Below are positions 46,401-58,522 of a stretch of DNA of 64,000 nt, piece after piece. This DNA is from Toxoplasma gondii ME49 (taxonomy: Eukaryota > Apicomplexa > Conoidasida > Eucoccidiorida > Sarcocystidae), in NCBI RefSeq assembly GCF_000006565.2, contig NC_031471.1:2266441-2330440 (forward strand), given 5' to 3'. The position numbers and the translations under genes were made by a program. Within the stretch, counting starts at the first letter, position 1; the number at the start of each line of letters is the position of its first letter. The notes beneath the pieces were generated by a model. The model was not told the DNA's origin. It searched no databases and saw nothing but the letters and a program-made list of their open reading frames with translations.

Positions 46401-48488
46401 CTACACTTGGGAGAGCTACATCTTCATAGGCGAGCCTTCTGTCCGCCTGCATGCCTTTGACGTCAGAAGAAACAGTGGCTGCGCTAATTTTCTTGTGCTG
46501 CATGCAGGCAGACAACATGCTCTTTCGTTTTGTGGCTGCCCTGTTCTCAGGTTGCCGAGAGTGCCCCGCCGCTGTTCTTCGTAGGTGTGTTGAAGGAGCG
46601 CAGGCCGTTGGAGCGGCGCGTGGCGATGACGCCGAGTGTCGTGAAGAAGCTGCGAGAGCTCCAGCTGGGATGCATCATTGAAAAGCAAGCAGGCGTTTCG
46701 GCGGGGTTTCTCGACGAACAGTATATGGAATCGGGTGCGCTGATTGCCGACACGGCTGAGGAGGTGGTTCGTCTGTCTCGCGTGGTTGTGAAAGTGACGA
46801 CTTTCGAGTGCGACGAGGTCGCGCTAGCGAAGCCGCAGAACGACGACGAACAGAGCTCTCGCGAAAGCACGGAGCCCCCTCTCCCCGCGCTGGCCACTCC
46901 CGCCAACAAGGAGGACACTGAGTTATACTCCGTCGAAGGGAACGGGAAAGGGCATCGACTGCTTTCTTCGGAGAAAGTCTTTGTGGCTGGATTCGTAGGT
47001 CCGAACACGGCGACCTCAGAGGTGTCGGCCGACTCGGCTCCTGAGGGTGAAAAAGGAAAACTTTCCCCGGTAGACGCACTTCTTCGCTCGGCGCTAGCCA
47101 TTCCCCAAGTCACACTCATTTCGCTGGACGTTCTTCCGCGTCTGACGATCAGCCAGAAAATGGACGTTTTGTCGAGCACAGCGAAACTGGCGGGGTACCG
47201 CGCGGTAGTGGAGGCGATCTCGCACTTTGGCCGGCTCATGGGCCCGGAAATCACATCTGCGGGGAAATACCCGCCGGCGAAAGTTCTCGTGATCGGGGCA
47301 GGGGTCGCAGGTTTGCAGGCCATTGGAGACGCACACCGACTAGGCGCTGATGTCCGTGGCTTCGACGTCCGGCTCGAGTGCAAAGAACAGGTCGAATCGA
47401 TGGGAGGGGAGTTTCTGGCCATGACTTTTGAAGGGCCAGGTGAGAGCGGGCGGGCGACGGCGGGAGGGTACGCGAAGCCGATGAGCGAGGAGTTTCTCCG
47501 GAAAGAAATGGAGTTGTTTGCAGAGCAGTGTCGGGAAATCGACATTCTCATCACCACCGCTTCGTTGCCGGGACGCCCAGCTCCGAAACTCATCAAAAAA
47601 GAACACGTCGACACCATGAAAGCCGGCAGCGTGATTGTAGACCTCGCGGCTCCGACGGGGGGAAACGTGGAAGTCACGCGGCCAGGAGAAACGTATCTGT
47701 ACAACGGGAAAGTCACAGTTGTCGGGTGGACAGACCTCCCGTCGCGCATGGCTCCACAGGCCTCAGAAATGTTTGCTCGAAACATTTTCAACTTGCTGGA
47801 ACACATGGGGGCCGGCCGAGACTTCTCTGTCAATTTCGACGACGAAATCATCCGGGCAATCACCGTTGCGAGACACGGACGAAAAACCTACCCACCACCT
47901 AGGAAAGAAAGCGATCCAGAAAACACGAACGCGGGATCCGCTCTGCTCACGGGTTCAAACACAGACGCAGCGCCTGTTGAGGAAAGTGCGCAGAGATCCG
48001 AAAATCTGTGGCACCTGGTCCAGAAGCGAATGAGGAACCGTTGGCGAGGCATTGTCGCGCCTCTCGACATTTTAACGATTCTCGTGATTGCCGCGTTCAC
48101 TGCACTCTTTGCAGCCACCGCGCCTCCTTCCTTTCCCCCGCTGCTCTTTATCTTCTTTCTTGCGTGTTTCGTCGGATATCTGCTCGTCTGGAACGTCGCC
48201 CCCGCCCTCCACACGCCTCTCATGTCTGTCACGAACGCCATCAGCGGGACGGTCCTTGTAGGAGGCATGCTCGGCATCAGCGCGCGAGCGTACCAAACAC
48301 TCGACAAAGAATCCATCTGCCCACACAACCACCTGGGGCCTTTAGAGCCCTTTTACTGCCACTCGCGAGGAACCGCAGCAATCACGTTAAATGCGATCGC
48401 CATTGCCGTTGCGTCCATGAATGTGTTTGGTGGATTCGCTGTCACGCAACGCATGCTCAACATGTTCAGAAAGTCAACGCCCAAGTAG
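43442..48488 (+). CDS. Proton-translocating NAD(P) transhydrogenase, fused beta-alpha (PntB-PntA) order
   Basis: Four exons, 43442-43848, 44303-44463, 44753-45981 and 46551-48488, sum to 3735 nt (1244 aa). The enzyme moves hydride between NADH and NADP+ coupled to proton flow across a membrane. Residues 1-330 form the PntB membrane part ([40 protein letters not shown]). Residues about 355-540 are the NADP-binding domain III (PGYGMAV at 377-383, [27 protein letters not shown]). A polar linker leads to the PntA NAD-binding domain I from about 605 (VGVLKER; R-x4-Q-x2-D loop in [16 protein letters not shown] at 848-854), then the PntA membrane helices ([13 protein letters not shown]) to the C-terminus. 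Domain I carries an extra acidic/Ser-rich insert of roughly 60-70 residues. No clear N-terminal targeting sequence is seen, so the organelle is uncertain. Confidence 0.93.
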
Positions 48489-50046
48489 ACAGCCGGAGCG
48501 AAAGCCACAAAAAGAAGCAAAGAAACACTCCAGCCTGCTTCGCTATGCATATAGTTATACATATGTTCATTGCATGTTGGCTGCGAATGAATATTTGAAT
48601 GTATACTTTTCCGTGACGCAGAAGTCTGCTTGATTCCACTGCATCTCTCTTCATAGATGCGTAGACATGTGAAGGGAGAGTGCAGTCCTGTCTATGAGGG
48701 AATGGAGGTTTCCTGGATTTCGTCTTCCAAATGGACAGGTCACTGAATATCGATCTGAGATCTATGTTGCCTTTCTTCCCGGTTCGTAATGACTTCCGGT
48801 TTCTTCCCGTACAGGTAACGCCACAACAGCTGTGCTTAACGATGCAGGTGAGAGTGTGTGGCATTCGCAGCTGACTGCGTTCGGCGCTTTCCTTTTGATT
48901 GGTGCATTACACGCGTCTGCGCGAACATGACTTCCGCGATCAGCTGGCGAAAGGTTTTTCGCACGCGCTTCCAAAAAACGACGTTTTCCTCGCAGATGCG
49001 TAGTCTACCCGTACATATCTATGTATATGAACAACCATTTACATGCACAAAGACTGACATATTCGCCAACCTTTCCCAGTGCACTTGGACACACCTTCTA
49101 ATCTCCTCTGCAAAACTGTTCCATCGAGATAACTGCGCTGCTCCAAAACGCCTCACATCGAGGCCTTCCTCCAGTCTGGTCTTGTTTGAGGAAGCGAACC
49201 TAGTCGCATCCGTTCGGCGCTCGAAACAGTTCCGACAAAGAGAACAGGACCCCTGAAGAAGGAGTGCGCTATGCTGTCTTCGGAGACGCACAACAGAAGC
49301 TAATGGATCTGTAAATCCACCTGTGCCTTCAAAACGTGGTACAAGGACGCACAGATCGATCCACTTTTGTGCACTAATAACTGTGCGAGGGTTTGAACAC
49401 GACCTACCTGCATAGAAGTGCATCCCGCGTGTCTAGACACCGGCCTACGCTTATTTACGACTGGGGAGCAACACACATTCACCCATCTGTAATTGTATTT
49501 ACAACTACACATCTGTGAAACTATAGTTACGTATCTATCGGTGTCTACCTAGATCTACATGTACTTTTCGTTCATCTGTATCCATCCAAAAAATTTATGT
49601 ATGTACATATATATATATATCTATATATATCTATATATCTCTATATATCTCTATATATCTCTATATATGTATATTTATATATATCTGTGTACATACACCA
49701 ATCTACTCATGCATGGTTGCACGTCGAGACGCAGTGCTTTCGTTCGCAACCAGACGAGCACAGCGACGCAATGGAGTGAGTTCGGCAATCTTTGAAATGG
49801 ACAAAACGCCTGCGGGCCTAGCAGGCAGAACCTGAGTCTAACTCAAAACGGATTCCTCAAAACATCACACACCTGCAAAACGGACACTCGACCTTCGCAG
49901 CCGCGAGGGCCGCGAGAACAGCACACCCCCCCCCTCCGCTCTCAATGCCCCTCCGGCCCCGGCGCATGCATGCCTGCATGCAGTTTCAAATCTGGGAGGA
50001 AAGGCGCAGACCCCGAAAAAACACTCTGGAGAAGAGTGCCTCATCT
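48489..50046. other. Convergent intergenic region between transhydrogenase and exonuclease genes
   Basis: No gene supported. It includes an interrupted AT tract at about 49603-49686, composed of CTATATATAT units. Presumably it contains the 3' UTRs of both genes. Confidence 0.5.
49603..49686. repeat. CTATATAT-type microsatellite
   Basis: Interrupted dinucleotide tract with repeated TATATCTC/TATATCTA units downstream of both convergent genes. Confidence 0.9.
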
Positions 50047-51985
50047 TCATCGCAAAACAAAGTCCGCCATCAGAGCGACATGGTCGGAAGGGAAACGCGA
50101 ATTCGGGAGGGCGACTTCCCGCCTGTGAGACATGCAGAAACAGGCGAAAAAGCAAATTCACTGGGGCAAACAGACACCTGAAGAAAACGAGGGAACCGTG
50201 AAAAACACACTTACCCATCCTTATTCCTGCACACACCATCTCGCCCCAACATCCAGGCATGCAAACAGTCCGATACATACACATGCATACGCCATTTACT
50301 TATTCCTACACACACATATATATATATATGTATATATATGTATCTATATGTATATATGTGGATAGGAATATAGGTGTCTGAAGACGACTTGTGTGCGATG
50401 CAAGCCTCCACAGTCCCCATTCGTTTTTTCCAAGACCAGCTGATCGAGAGCAGCACGAAGGGACCTTTGCCGAGCAGATGCATCGCATGCAGACAGCCGC
50501 AGGGCGCCACAGCAGAGAGGGGCTGTGGCTCCTAGATTCAGGTCGAAGCGCTTGAAATTCTGCACCCCGAGAACGGAGAAGATCGACTTCTCGTTTTTTG
50601 CATGCAGGCTCCCAGGTAGCTTTTCGCCTTTGACTCGGAAATCGAAACTACCCTTTGAACGCGTTGAGCACGTTTTCTGAATGTTGACTACCGGGAAAAC
50701 GGTTGAAAACATACTTGAGTTCGCAGTCGTCAGGAATGCTCAAAACAGCTTTGACAGTTGCGTTTCTAAAAAACAGATAGTCGAGACACCCTTGAAAGTC
50801 TCGCGTGTAATTCGTGAACCGCGGCTCTTCTCCAAGCACCTACGAATCCACAGTTTGAGGCGACAAAAACAGAAATTGACGCTTCTGAGGAAAAATTTAC
50901 ACACTCGAAGAACAACGGTGCATTGACTCACATGTTTGACGACAGCTTTCAGCGACCATCCTCGTTCCCTCATCTGTGTCTCGCCTCAAACCCACGAAGC
51001 GTTTCAGTGCTTCTTGAATTCCACCTGCACGTTCTCTCCGTGAGTTCACTCTTCGTCTGTTGCTGCGCCTGCCTCGATTTACCTCTGTAGTTCAATATAC
51101 CCGTGTATCTACTTGTCTCCCTCTATCTCTCTCCAACTCTATATGTCTCTCTCTCTATATATATATATCTTCATCTATACATCCCTGCCCACCAGCCTCT
51201 CTCTCTCTACCTCTCGTTCGACCATACATTTATGTGTCTACCTCTATCTCCATTTCCTTCAATCAATAAACAAATAAGCATATATATATATATATATAAA
51301 GATGGATGCACAAATACAAGTCTGAATCTGCGCCTAGGGTGTTTTGTCGTTAGACGCATGCGCAACGTGTGTATGTTTCCTCACTTCTTTGTAGGCGCTT
51401 TGGAAGGGGAAAATTGTCAAGGGGGGCACCGCGTCCGCAGCCAACGAAGGATGGAAGCTGACAGGATGCTCCGGGTGGGAGGGGAGAACAAGGCCTTCGG
51501 TGAAGAGTCTAAAGTCGGAGAAAGAGGAGAAAGAACAACGAAAAATGTCACAAACGGCAAAGAATCTGGAGGCGCAGGACAGAAAATACAAAGAAAGAAA
51601 ACACAAGGGCGACACGACGCGAAAAAGAAACGCGGTGGGGCACAAAAGGAAAGGGTGAGAGGCAGAAGAAAGAAGACAGAAAACGAACAGAAGAAGAAAC
51701 GACACTTGAAAGAAAGTGTGAAACAAACAACGGTGACAACTACATCTGAAAGACTCTGGGTTCCCTTTTACGCGACTCTTCGTCGCAGTAGACTCGAAGC
51801 CTTCCGTCTTACAGTCGCCCGTCTACACGAAACACCGTGGACAATACACACCTACATGGACATATACCTATTTACGGACGCAAGTACGCATACGGACGTA
51901 TATGTTTCAAATACATGTACACATATACGACACACAGGTAAATGCACTCCTACGCTCATATGTGTAGATTCAAAAACATGTGCTG

Positions 51986-52030
<45 letters not shown>

Positions 52031-52075
52031 GAATATACCTGCACATATATGAAAATGTACTTTATATGAATGTGC

Positions 52076-52118
<43 letters not shown>

Positions 52119-55100
52119 TTGTGTGCAAGTTCTCATCAACTGAAGTATGTCAAAACCACGACATTCACATTGTTCCAATGGCTCTTTTGTTCTCCCCGTG
52201 CGACCCCCACGATTCTTCGATGGAGTTCATCCACTGTCTCAGGCGTCAGTTTTCTCGCGAATTTCTCTTTCTGTCGACGTTCTTCTTTTCCTTTTCCTTC
52301 GTGTCTCGCCAGTGCCTCACTGGTAAACGCCGCTGTGATACTTGTTCTCCACACACATCTCCTTTCCTTTCTCGCGTCCTTCAGGGCCAGAGACTTTGGT
52401 GACACTCTAGAAAGCACGAAAAAGAGGAAGAGTTGAAGTGAAACACACTGTCTAGACACCGCGTTGCTTTGTCTACAAGAAGAACACAGGAAAACGTAGT
52501 AGGAGAAGAAAAAGACAAAGAGGCAGGCCTTCAACACGCCGGAAACCTTGACGCAACTCTGCGGACAAGGACAGACTCATTGGCATACGCATCCGTAATA
52601 AAAATTGTAGGGATACACAGATTCATAAAGCATGTATACATGCATGTTTATATAGAGAAACATTTGAGGATATTTATGGAGGAGACGTATCACAGCATAT
52701 ATCGATACGGAACGCGATGCTTATATACACAAATACAAATATATTTACAGAGAGAGAAATTGAGAGATGAAGAGATACACATGGAGATAGATATAGATGT
52801 ATCGATATATACATGTGCATGCATCGTGCTTGAGTGCATGAAGAGAAAGAATCATGCAGTCAGTCACACTCTAGACACTGTGGGGAATCAGACGAAAGAC
52901 AGAGTGTGTGTCTTTAGTTTTTCTCTCCTTCGAACCTGGAAAGGCATGGAGTTAAAATCGCCGCCAACGATGAGTGGGGCGTCTCTCACGAGACCCGCCG
53001 AGCTTCTTTCTTCTCTCCCTTGTTCCCTTTCTTGTTCTCTCGCTTGTTTTATCTCGTGGTTTATCTCGTGGTTTATCTTTTGGTCTGTCTCTGGCACTTC
53101 CTCTCGCGTCCACTCCCCGGTCTTCACGTTAACTTTTCTTGTTGTCGCTTCGTTTCTGCTCTCGTTCGTTTCCTCTTTCGTCACCCTCTCATCGCCTGCG
53201 TCCGTGTCATTTCTTTGCGTGCATTCTGGAATCTTCTCCTCGCGTTCCTCCTCTCTGGTCCGCTCCTGTTCGTCTGCGTAGCGGCGCAGCGCGCGGGCAA
53301 GCAGGAAAGCCTGCATGAGTTTCACTTCCGGCTGCCGCGGATCCCAGAAGAGATGCGTCGAACAAACATGGACGATCTGCCCCGTCTGAAAAACAGGAAA
53401 TTCCTCGATCGAAGAATGCTCTTTCTTTCAGCTACGCCCAGACACGTCACTGAACGACAGCATCGCACAACTCCCCCAAAACTTCCAGAAACATTTATAC
53501 AAATATATATATATATATATATACATATATATACATATACATATATATATACATATATATACAAATACATATATATACAAATACATATATACATATACAC
53601 ATATACATACGGATACCTATACATATTTATATATCTACATATGTATGTATAGACCTTTATTTGTAAACGAGGACGACGCACGAAAACGCTTGTGCAGACT
53701 CTTTAGGGATGCATTTGAATAAATCCGCAAATGCACAGAGTGCTCGGGAAGCGCAGACCTTTCTGCGGAAGGAAGCGGTGAGAAAGACACTCGACGTTAC
53801 TCGATTTCACTCTGTTCACACCTCCACGCAGTAGTTCACAACTCTACAAATTTACAAGAATATATTTTTATTTATTTAGTACAGAACGAGGTGAAACTCG
53901 AATCTCGGGCAGGAAAGCGGGCAGAGGTCTTTTGTTGGTTCTCTCTTTTGAGAACGGCGCTTGGAGTAAATTATGGCAAAAATGTTGATGCTCGACGAAA
54001 ACGCGCATGCACTAAAGGAAGCTGGATACCATCGCTTGCAGGTATAAAGAGTAAAGGAGTGCATGCGCCTCTCACCGCTTTGACGCGGAAGCTCGCGACG
54101 ACGGCAAGATTGCGTTTTTCTTTCAAGCGCCTCCAGAACGCGAGAGCCATCTGGAGAAGGAGAGACGGGAGCGAAAGGCTCAGACTTGGAGAACATAGTG
54201 ACGAAAACAAGAACGTCAAGACTTCCTTCAACAGCCTTCCCCGCAGGACGCATTCCTTCGAGCACACGAAAGGAAGAAAAGGAGGAGAAAACAAAGAAAA
54301 GAAAAAACACCCGAGCAGAAACAGACGCGACTGCGACGGACGCAAACAGACGGAGAGGGGGGCTGCAGAGGCAAGGAGGAAAGTCGAAACGACGTTGGAA
54401 AAAGAAAAATCCAAGAAGGCATGCAGAAAGGGAAGCGCGAGCGCGAGCGACTTGTTCACAGCATCTTTTCACTCCGGATGCATGCGCTTTGCCCCGACTT
54501 TGTGAAAACCATCGAACTCATGTCGACAGCTATCTCGCCTTTCGGAGTTAAGGAAAATAAAGACAAGCGAAACAAATGGCATTGAACTCGCCGCTCCACG
54601 CCGCTCACCTTCTAGTTGACGCGATGTGCTTGCGAAAATACATGGAGGAATCTCAGATCCAGGAAAAATATAAACATAAATACACATAAATACATACAAA
54701 TACCTATATATATATATATATATATATATAAGTAAATGTATTTACGGGGAGACAGTGTAGGACGCAGCATGCTGAATGTACACGACGCCAGTTATTATCA
54801 GATGGAAATCAAGTTTTCAGGGATGGACGAAGATTCAAACGTTCCCCTCCGCTTTCTCCTACGTGATCTCGCGCCGCTTTCTGGTTGGGGAAGAAATCGT
54901 CGACCAAGCTGGCGAAATGAAATGCATGAGTTCGCACAACCTCCAGAATCGACTTTCTGCGAAGAAAGGCGAGAAGAACGCCACAAAGAAAGGGCAGGCG
55001 CGTCTTTGCTGTACACTTGCAGTTTGGCTTGGAATGTTGAATCCATCGTCCTCGCAGCTCGGTCGATTCTCTCTGCAACATCCCCACAACCACCCTCCTC

Positions 55101-56660
55101 TGGCTTCTTCTCCACACCTTGTTCGCTTTCTGTTCTTGTTGTTTCGCTTGACATCTCCTGCATGCAATCGCAGCTTCGTGCAAGTCGAGCGACTGGACGG
55201 GCAGGAACACAGACATGTGGAGATCGAGAAACGCAAAGGGTGCATGCAGAACTCGACGTTCCGTCCTTGTACGAAGAACGTCGAGGCACTGCTCGAAACC
55301 TAGAGTTCTTTTTCGGCAGGTTTCTCACTTGTACAGCAGGGCGCAGCCGTCGCTAACTCCGCTCTTGTCGTTGAAGAGAGAAGCAGCGCATGCATACGCG
55401 TCGCACTCCAGCTGACTCGTCAGATGAGAGAGAGACTCTCTTTCGACTTCCTGCAAAAAACGAAGTTGCGCCACCGCTTCCAGAGCAAAGATACAGTGAA
55501 AAGGAAGGAGGAGGCACTTCCGCGACGAACAGTGGAGACCGCCATCCACATCCGGAGGCGGGAGATCTAAGGTAGGCTTGGCATGCGCTCTCTTCGTAGA
55601 ACGTTCTCTCCTTTTGCTTTGTTTCTTTCTCTCGCCTGACCGAGGTTCCTTCTCTGCCTCGAGTTTCCATTCTCGACCACTGCCTCTCCTCTCTGTCTTT
55701 CCTTCTCTCTGTTTCGCGATCGGATGAAAAAACATGTCACTGAGGAGAGCGAAATTTTTTCAAAAGCTCCGTCTGCTTCCCACGTCTAAGTTCTCGAAAA
55801 CCCGAGAGAGCCAGCTGCTCGCTTCTCTCCGCGCGTGCAGGCTCTGCAGCTGTTCCCTGGAGAGGAGACTCACAGCACCGTTTCTTGTGAAAGTTCTGCT
55901 TTTCTCGGTGTCTAAAAGAGACTGAACGAGTCGTGGAGGTGACTGCGCCGAAAGAACAATGCTGACGTTTCCTCAGTTTACAAAGAGAACAGAGTCACTG
56001 AAGTGGAGAGGGAACGGACAGCCCTTCGTTCCCTCAGGTCGACAGGACGCATGCATTCCGTCGAGGTGACTCCTAGTTAAAGATGCCGCTTTTTCTCCAC
56101 CCGGTTGTCCTCTTCTTCGAAAGCGAGTCTTTGGCGCTGTAACATCACAAAGAGAAGCTCTGAGTCATTTCTCGAAACTCTCCCCGTGTGGGTCGCAGTG
56201 CACTCTGGAAGCGACAGTCGCTGCATGCGTACAGAGCAGAAAGAAAGTCCTTCAGAGACACCGGAGAGCGGCGGGGATAGAGAGAGAGGCTGCCCGTAGA
56301 AGAGGATATAAACAGTGAAACATTTGCATGCGAAAAAGGCATTCGTGCGACGAGAAAACGGCGCCGACCTGGAGACAAGCGACGTGTGGTTGGAGGTCTC
56401 GAAGTTCGTCGCGGACGCGAGCGAGGCGCGTTTCACTTTGGAGATTTGCAGGCTGAGAGTAAGAGAAGAACTTGGCGCGTCGAGCGTCGAGCTGATAGAC
56501 AGAAAGGACGCAACGCCGCGTTTTGGGCCGCGAGGGCGGTGGGGGGTGAAACGGTCGACGCAGAGACAGACATGCTCAGAAGGAGGAGGGGAAATCGCGG
56601 AGAAAAAAGAAACATCGCAACAGGGAAGCAAGTCTGCCTACGAGGACCGTTCCTGCATGC

Positions 56661-56705
<45 letters not shown>

Positions 56706-57701
56706 GTGCAGGGGGGAGGAGAGAAACGCGAGAGGAGAGCCGCTCGGAAGTCACGAAAAGGAAGGGAGATGGAGATAGAGAGGAGAAAGGAAACGGAAAA
56801 AGAGAGAGGAAGAAAAGAGGAAGAAAAGAGGAAGAAAAGGAGAAGAGCTCATGCAACAGAGAGGAGAGAGCAAGGGAGCAGAGAGTGAAAGAAGAGCGGA
56901 GGAAAACGAGTCTCGGAACAGGGGGGAAAGACGCGCGGCCAGCTGTTTGAGGTCTCAGAGTGTCGCAGGCTCAAGAGCGAACAGAAGGGATGGGAAAAAG
57001 AGGAAAAATGGTACCGACGAAGAAAAACAAACGGACGGAAACCAGTGAGGGAGAGGCGAACGGCAGGAAAACTTGGAGAAAAGGAAGAGGAAAAAAGGGC
57101 ACGAGGATAAGCCACCAAAGGAGAAAAAAGAACGAACCTTGTGCAATATGTTGTACGTCATCACGCGCAGGCAAGGCAGGGCGTCATCCGATCGCCGTTG
57201 CAGATGAGCTTTAGTGAAGAAACGCCGAGAAGGAAAGAGAGGAAATGAAAACGTCAAAGAGGAGAGAGAAGAAGAAGAAGAAGAAGAAGAAAGAGAAGAA
57301 GAAGATGAAGAAAGAGAAGAGGATGAAGAGGAACAGGAAGAAACAGAGGAAGACGGTGGATGACTACGTCGAGGAGAGGGAATGTCGGGAATGAAAGAAC
57401 GTCGAGAGAATGGAGAAGAACATGACGAAACGAAAAGAGAATCCTTCCACCGGCCCAGAGAAGAAGACGAAGAAGATAAAGAAGACGCCGAACAGAAATA
57501 ACAGAAAGAAGGTGGAGGACCGCGGAGAGAAGAAAAGCGACATGCGGTGGTTGTCAACGCGGAAGGAGGGAGGTGAAGCTGACGAGGCGAGAAGGAAGGC
57601 GAGGGCGGAGAAAGATGAGCGGAGAAGCAGAAAGGAGAAAGAAGAGAAGAACGCACAGGAAAGGAAGGAGGAGAGAAGGACGAAAACGATCTCCGAGCCA
57701 T
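50047..57701 (-). CDS. CCR4/PDE12-type endonuclease/exonuclease/phosphatase-fold nuclease
   Basis: Nine exons in transcript order: 57701-57138, 56452-56369, 55450-55329, 54956-54863, 54150-54076, 53385-52936, 50973-50932, 50839-50715, 50122-50047. They sum to 1632 nt (543 aa), all phases matching. The family cleaves 3' ends of RNA (poly(A) or 2'-5' oligoadenylate), and all the expected EEP-fold residues are visible: Asn184 (TYNIL), Glu217 (CLQEV), His324 (STHLFWDP), Asp456 and Asn458 (GGDFNSMP), Asp497 ([14 protein letters not shown]) and Asp532-His533 (FPSDHVAL). The first 175 residues are Arg/Ser/Phe-rich and nearly free of acidic residues, so mitochondrial import, as for human PDE12, is possible. 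An acidic insert of about 75 residues sits between the His and Asp motifs. Exon 7 (42 nt) is the least certain. Confidence 0.85.
50311..50357. repeat. (AT)n microsatellite in a nuclease-gene intron
   Basis: Interrupted AT/GT dinucleotide tract in the last intron (50123-50714) of the CCR4/PDE12-type gene. Confidence 0.9.
51987..52115. repeat. Two long (AT)n runs in a nuclease-gene intron
   Basis: Nearly pure AT runs at about 51987-52026 and 52079-52115, in the intron between exons 6 and 7. A shorter run lies at 51281-51300 in the same intron. Confidence 0.9.
53505..53650. repeat. (AT)n/ATATAC-type tract in a nuclease-gene intron
   Basis: About 145 bases of TATATATACA-type units in the intron between exons 5 and 6 of the CCR4/PDE12-type gene. 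Confidence 0.9.
54702..54732. repeat. (AT)n microsatellite in a nuclease-gene intron
   Basis: AT dinucleotide run in the intron between exons 4 and 5. Confidence 0.9.
56662..56702. repeat. (AT)n microsatellite in nuclease-gene intron 1
   Basis: Pure AT dinucleotide run, directly preceded by GCATGCAG, in the intron between exons 1 and 2. Confidence 0.9.
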
Positions 57702-58522
57702 TTTCTGGAGAGCAGGAAAATGACCAGAAACTCAACTAGAAAAACGGAACAGCATGTTTCTATTCTAAAAAAATGGAATTCTCGAGGAAAACAAGAGAAT
57801 GAGAGAGAAAAAACTTCGCAGTTCCGCCAGAAACGCCTCTTATGAACTCTTTGTTCTGTCTCACTCCTCCACTCACAGCAGCCTCGACGACCCTCTGTTT
57901 TCCATCTTTGTTCTTGCTCCTTCTCTTTTCGTCTTTCGTCTCTTGCCTTCGCTTTGCTTTTTCTTTCTTTTCTCTTCTCTCTTCGCCTTTCTCCTGCTGT
58001 CTTCGGCTGTGCGTCTTTGTTTCTCCAGCATCTCAAATCGCTGTCTCCGTTGACTCGCGGCTTCTCTCCAGGTATTGTACGCGGTTCCCGCGGTTTTCCC
58101 TGGCCAGGTTTCCGCGGTTTCTTTCGCGAGGAAGGCACCGGCCTCTCGCCATGTGTCTGCAGGAGACAGCGAAGAGAAGACGAGAACGGAGACGAGCGAG
58201 GCAACTGCAGGAAACGCGTTTCTTTGTCGCGTTTTCGTCGTATAATTCTTCGCGCATGCGCATGCACTCCAGCTAGGGCAGTAGAGCGACATGCACAGAA
58301 GCGCGCGTGAGAAGTTCCGCTTCTTCTTTGCCGTTTTCCTGCGCGTTCTTCTCTCCGTTTTTATTTCTCCTCAACGCGCCCTCTCTCTGCTGCCTTCGTT
58401 CTCAGCCTTGCGTCGCTCCTTTTCCGCGTCCTTCCGCGCGTCGCCTCTCTCCTCTTTCTTGTTCTCGCCTCGAGGCGCTCGGCGAATTTCTTTCCTTCGT
58501 TTCCGGACTTTCTCCATGGACA
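57702..58522. promoter_or_regulatory. Bidirectional upstream region of the nuclease and Rad4/XPC-like genes
   Basis: Only about 820 bases separate the two divergent start codons, so both promoters and 5' UTRs must lie here. The interval is strand-asymmetric: purine-rich near the nuclease start, CT-rich from 57840 onward. An overlapping GCATGC pair (CGCATGCGCATGCACTC) sits near 58253-58269. GCATGC-type motifs are known apicomplexan cis-elements bound by some ApiAP2 factors; use here is inference. Confidence 0.5.

Noticed and set aside
46547..47863. 438-codon open frame antisense to the transhydrogenase
   Set aside because: A shadow of the high-GC coding exon. The sense frame has the full PntA motifs and the antisense product matches nothing.
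50974..51030. Alternative reading of exon 7 of the EEP nuclease extended upstream ([10 protein letters not shown] frame)
   Set aside because: Although it resembles the SGV-type segment after DFNS in CCR4 proteins, no acceptor gives the needed phase from the preceding exon, and the frame does not lead into the TNYT exon.
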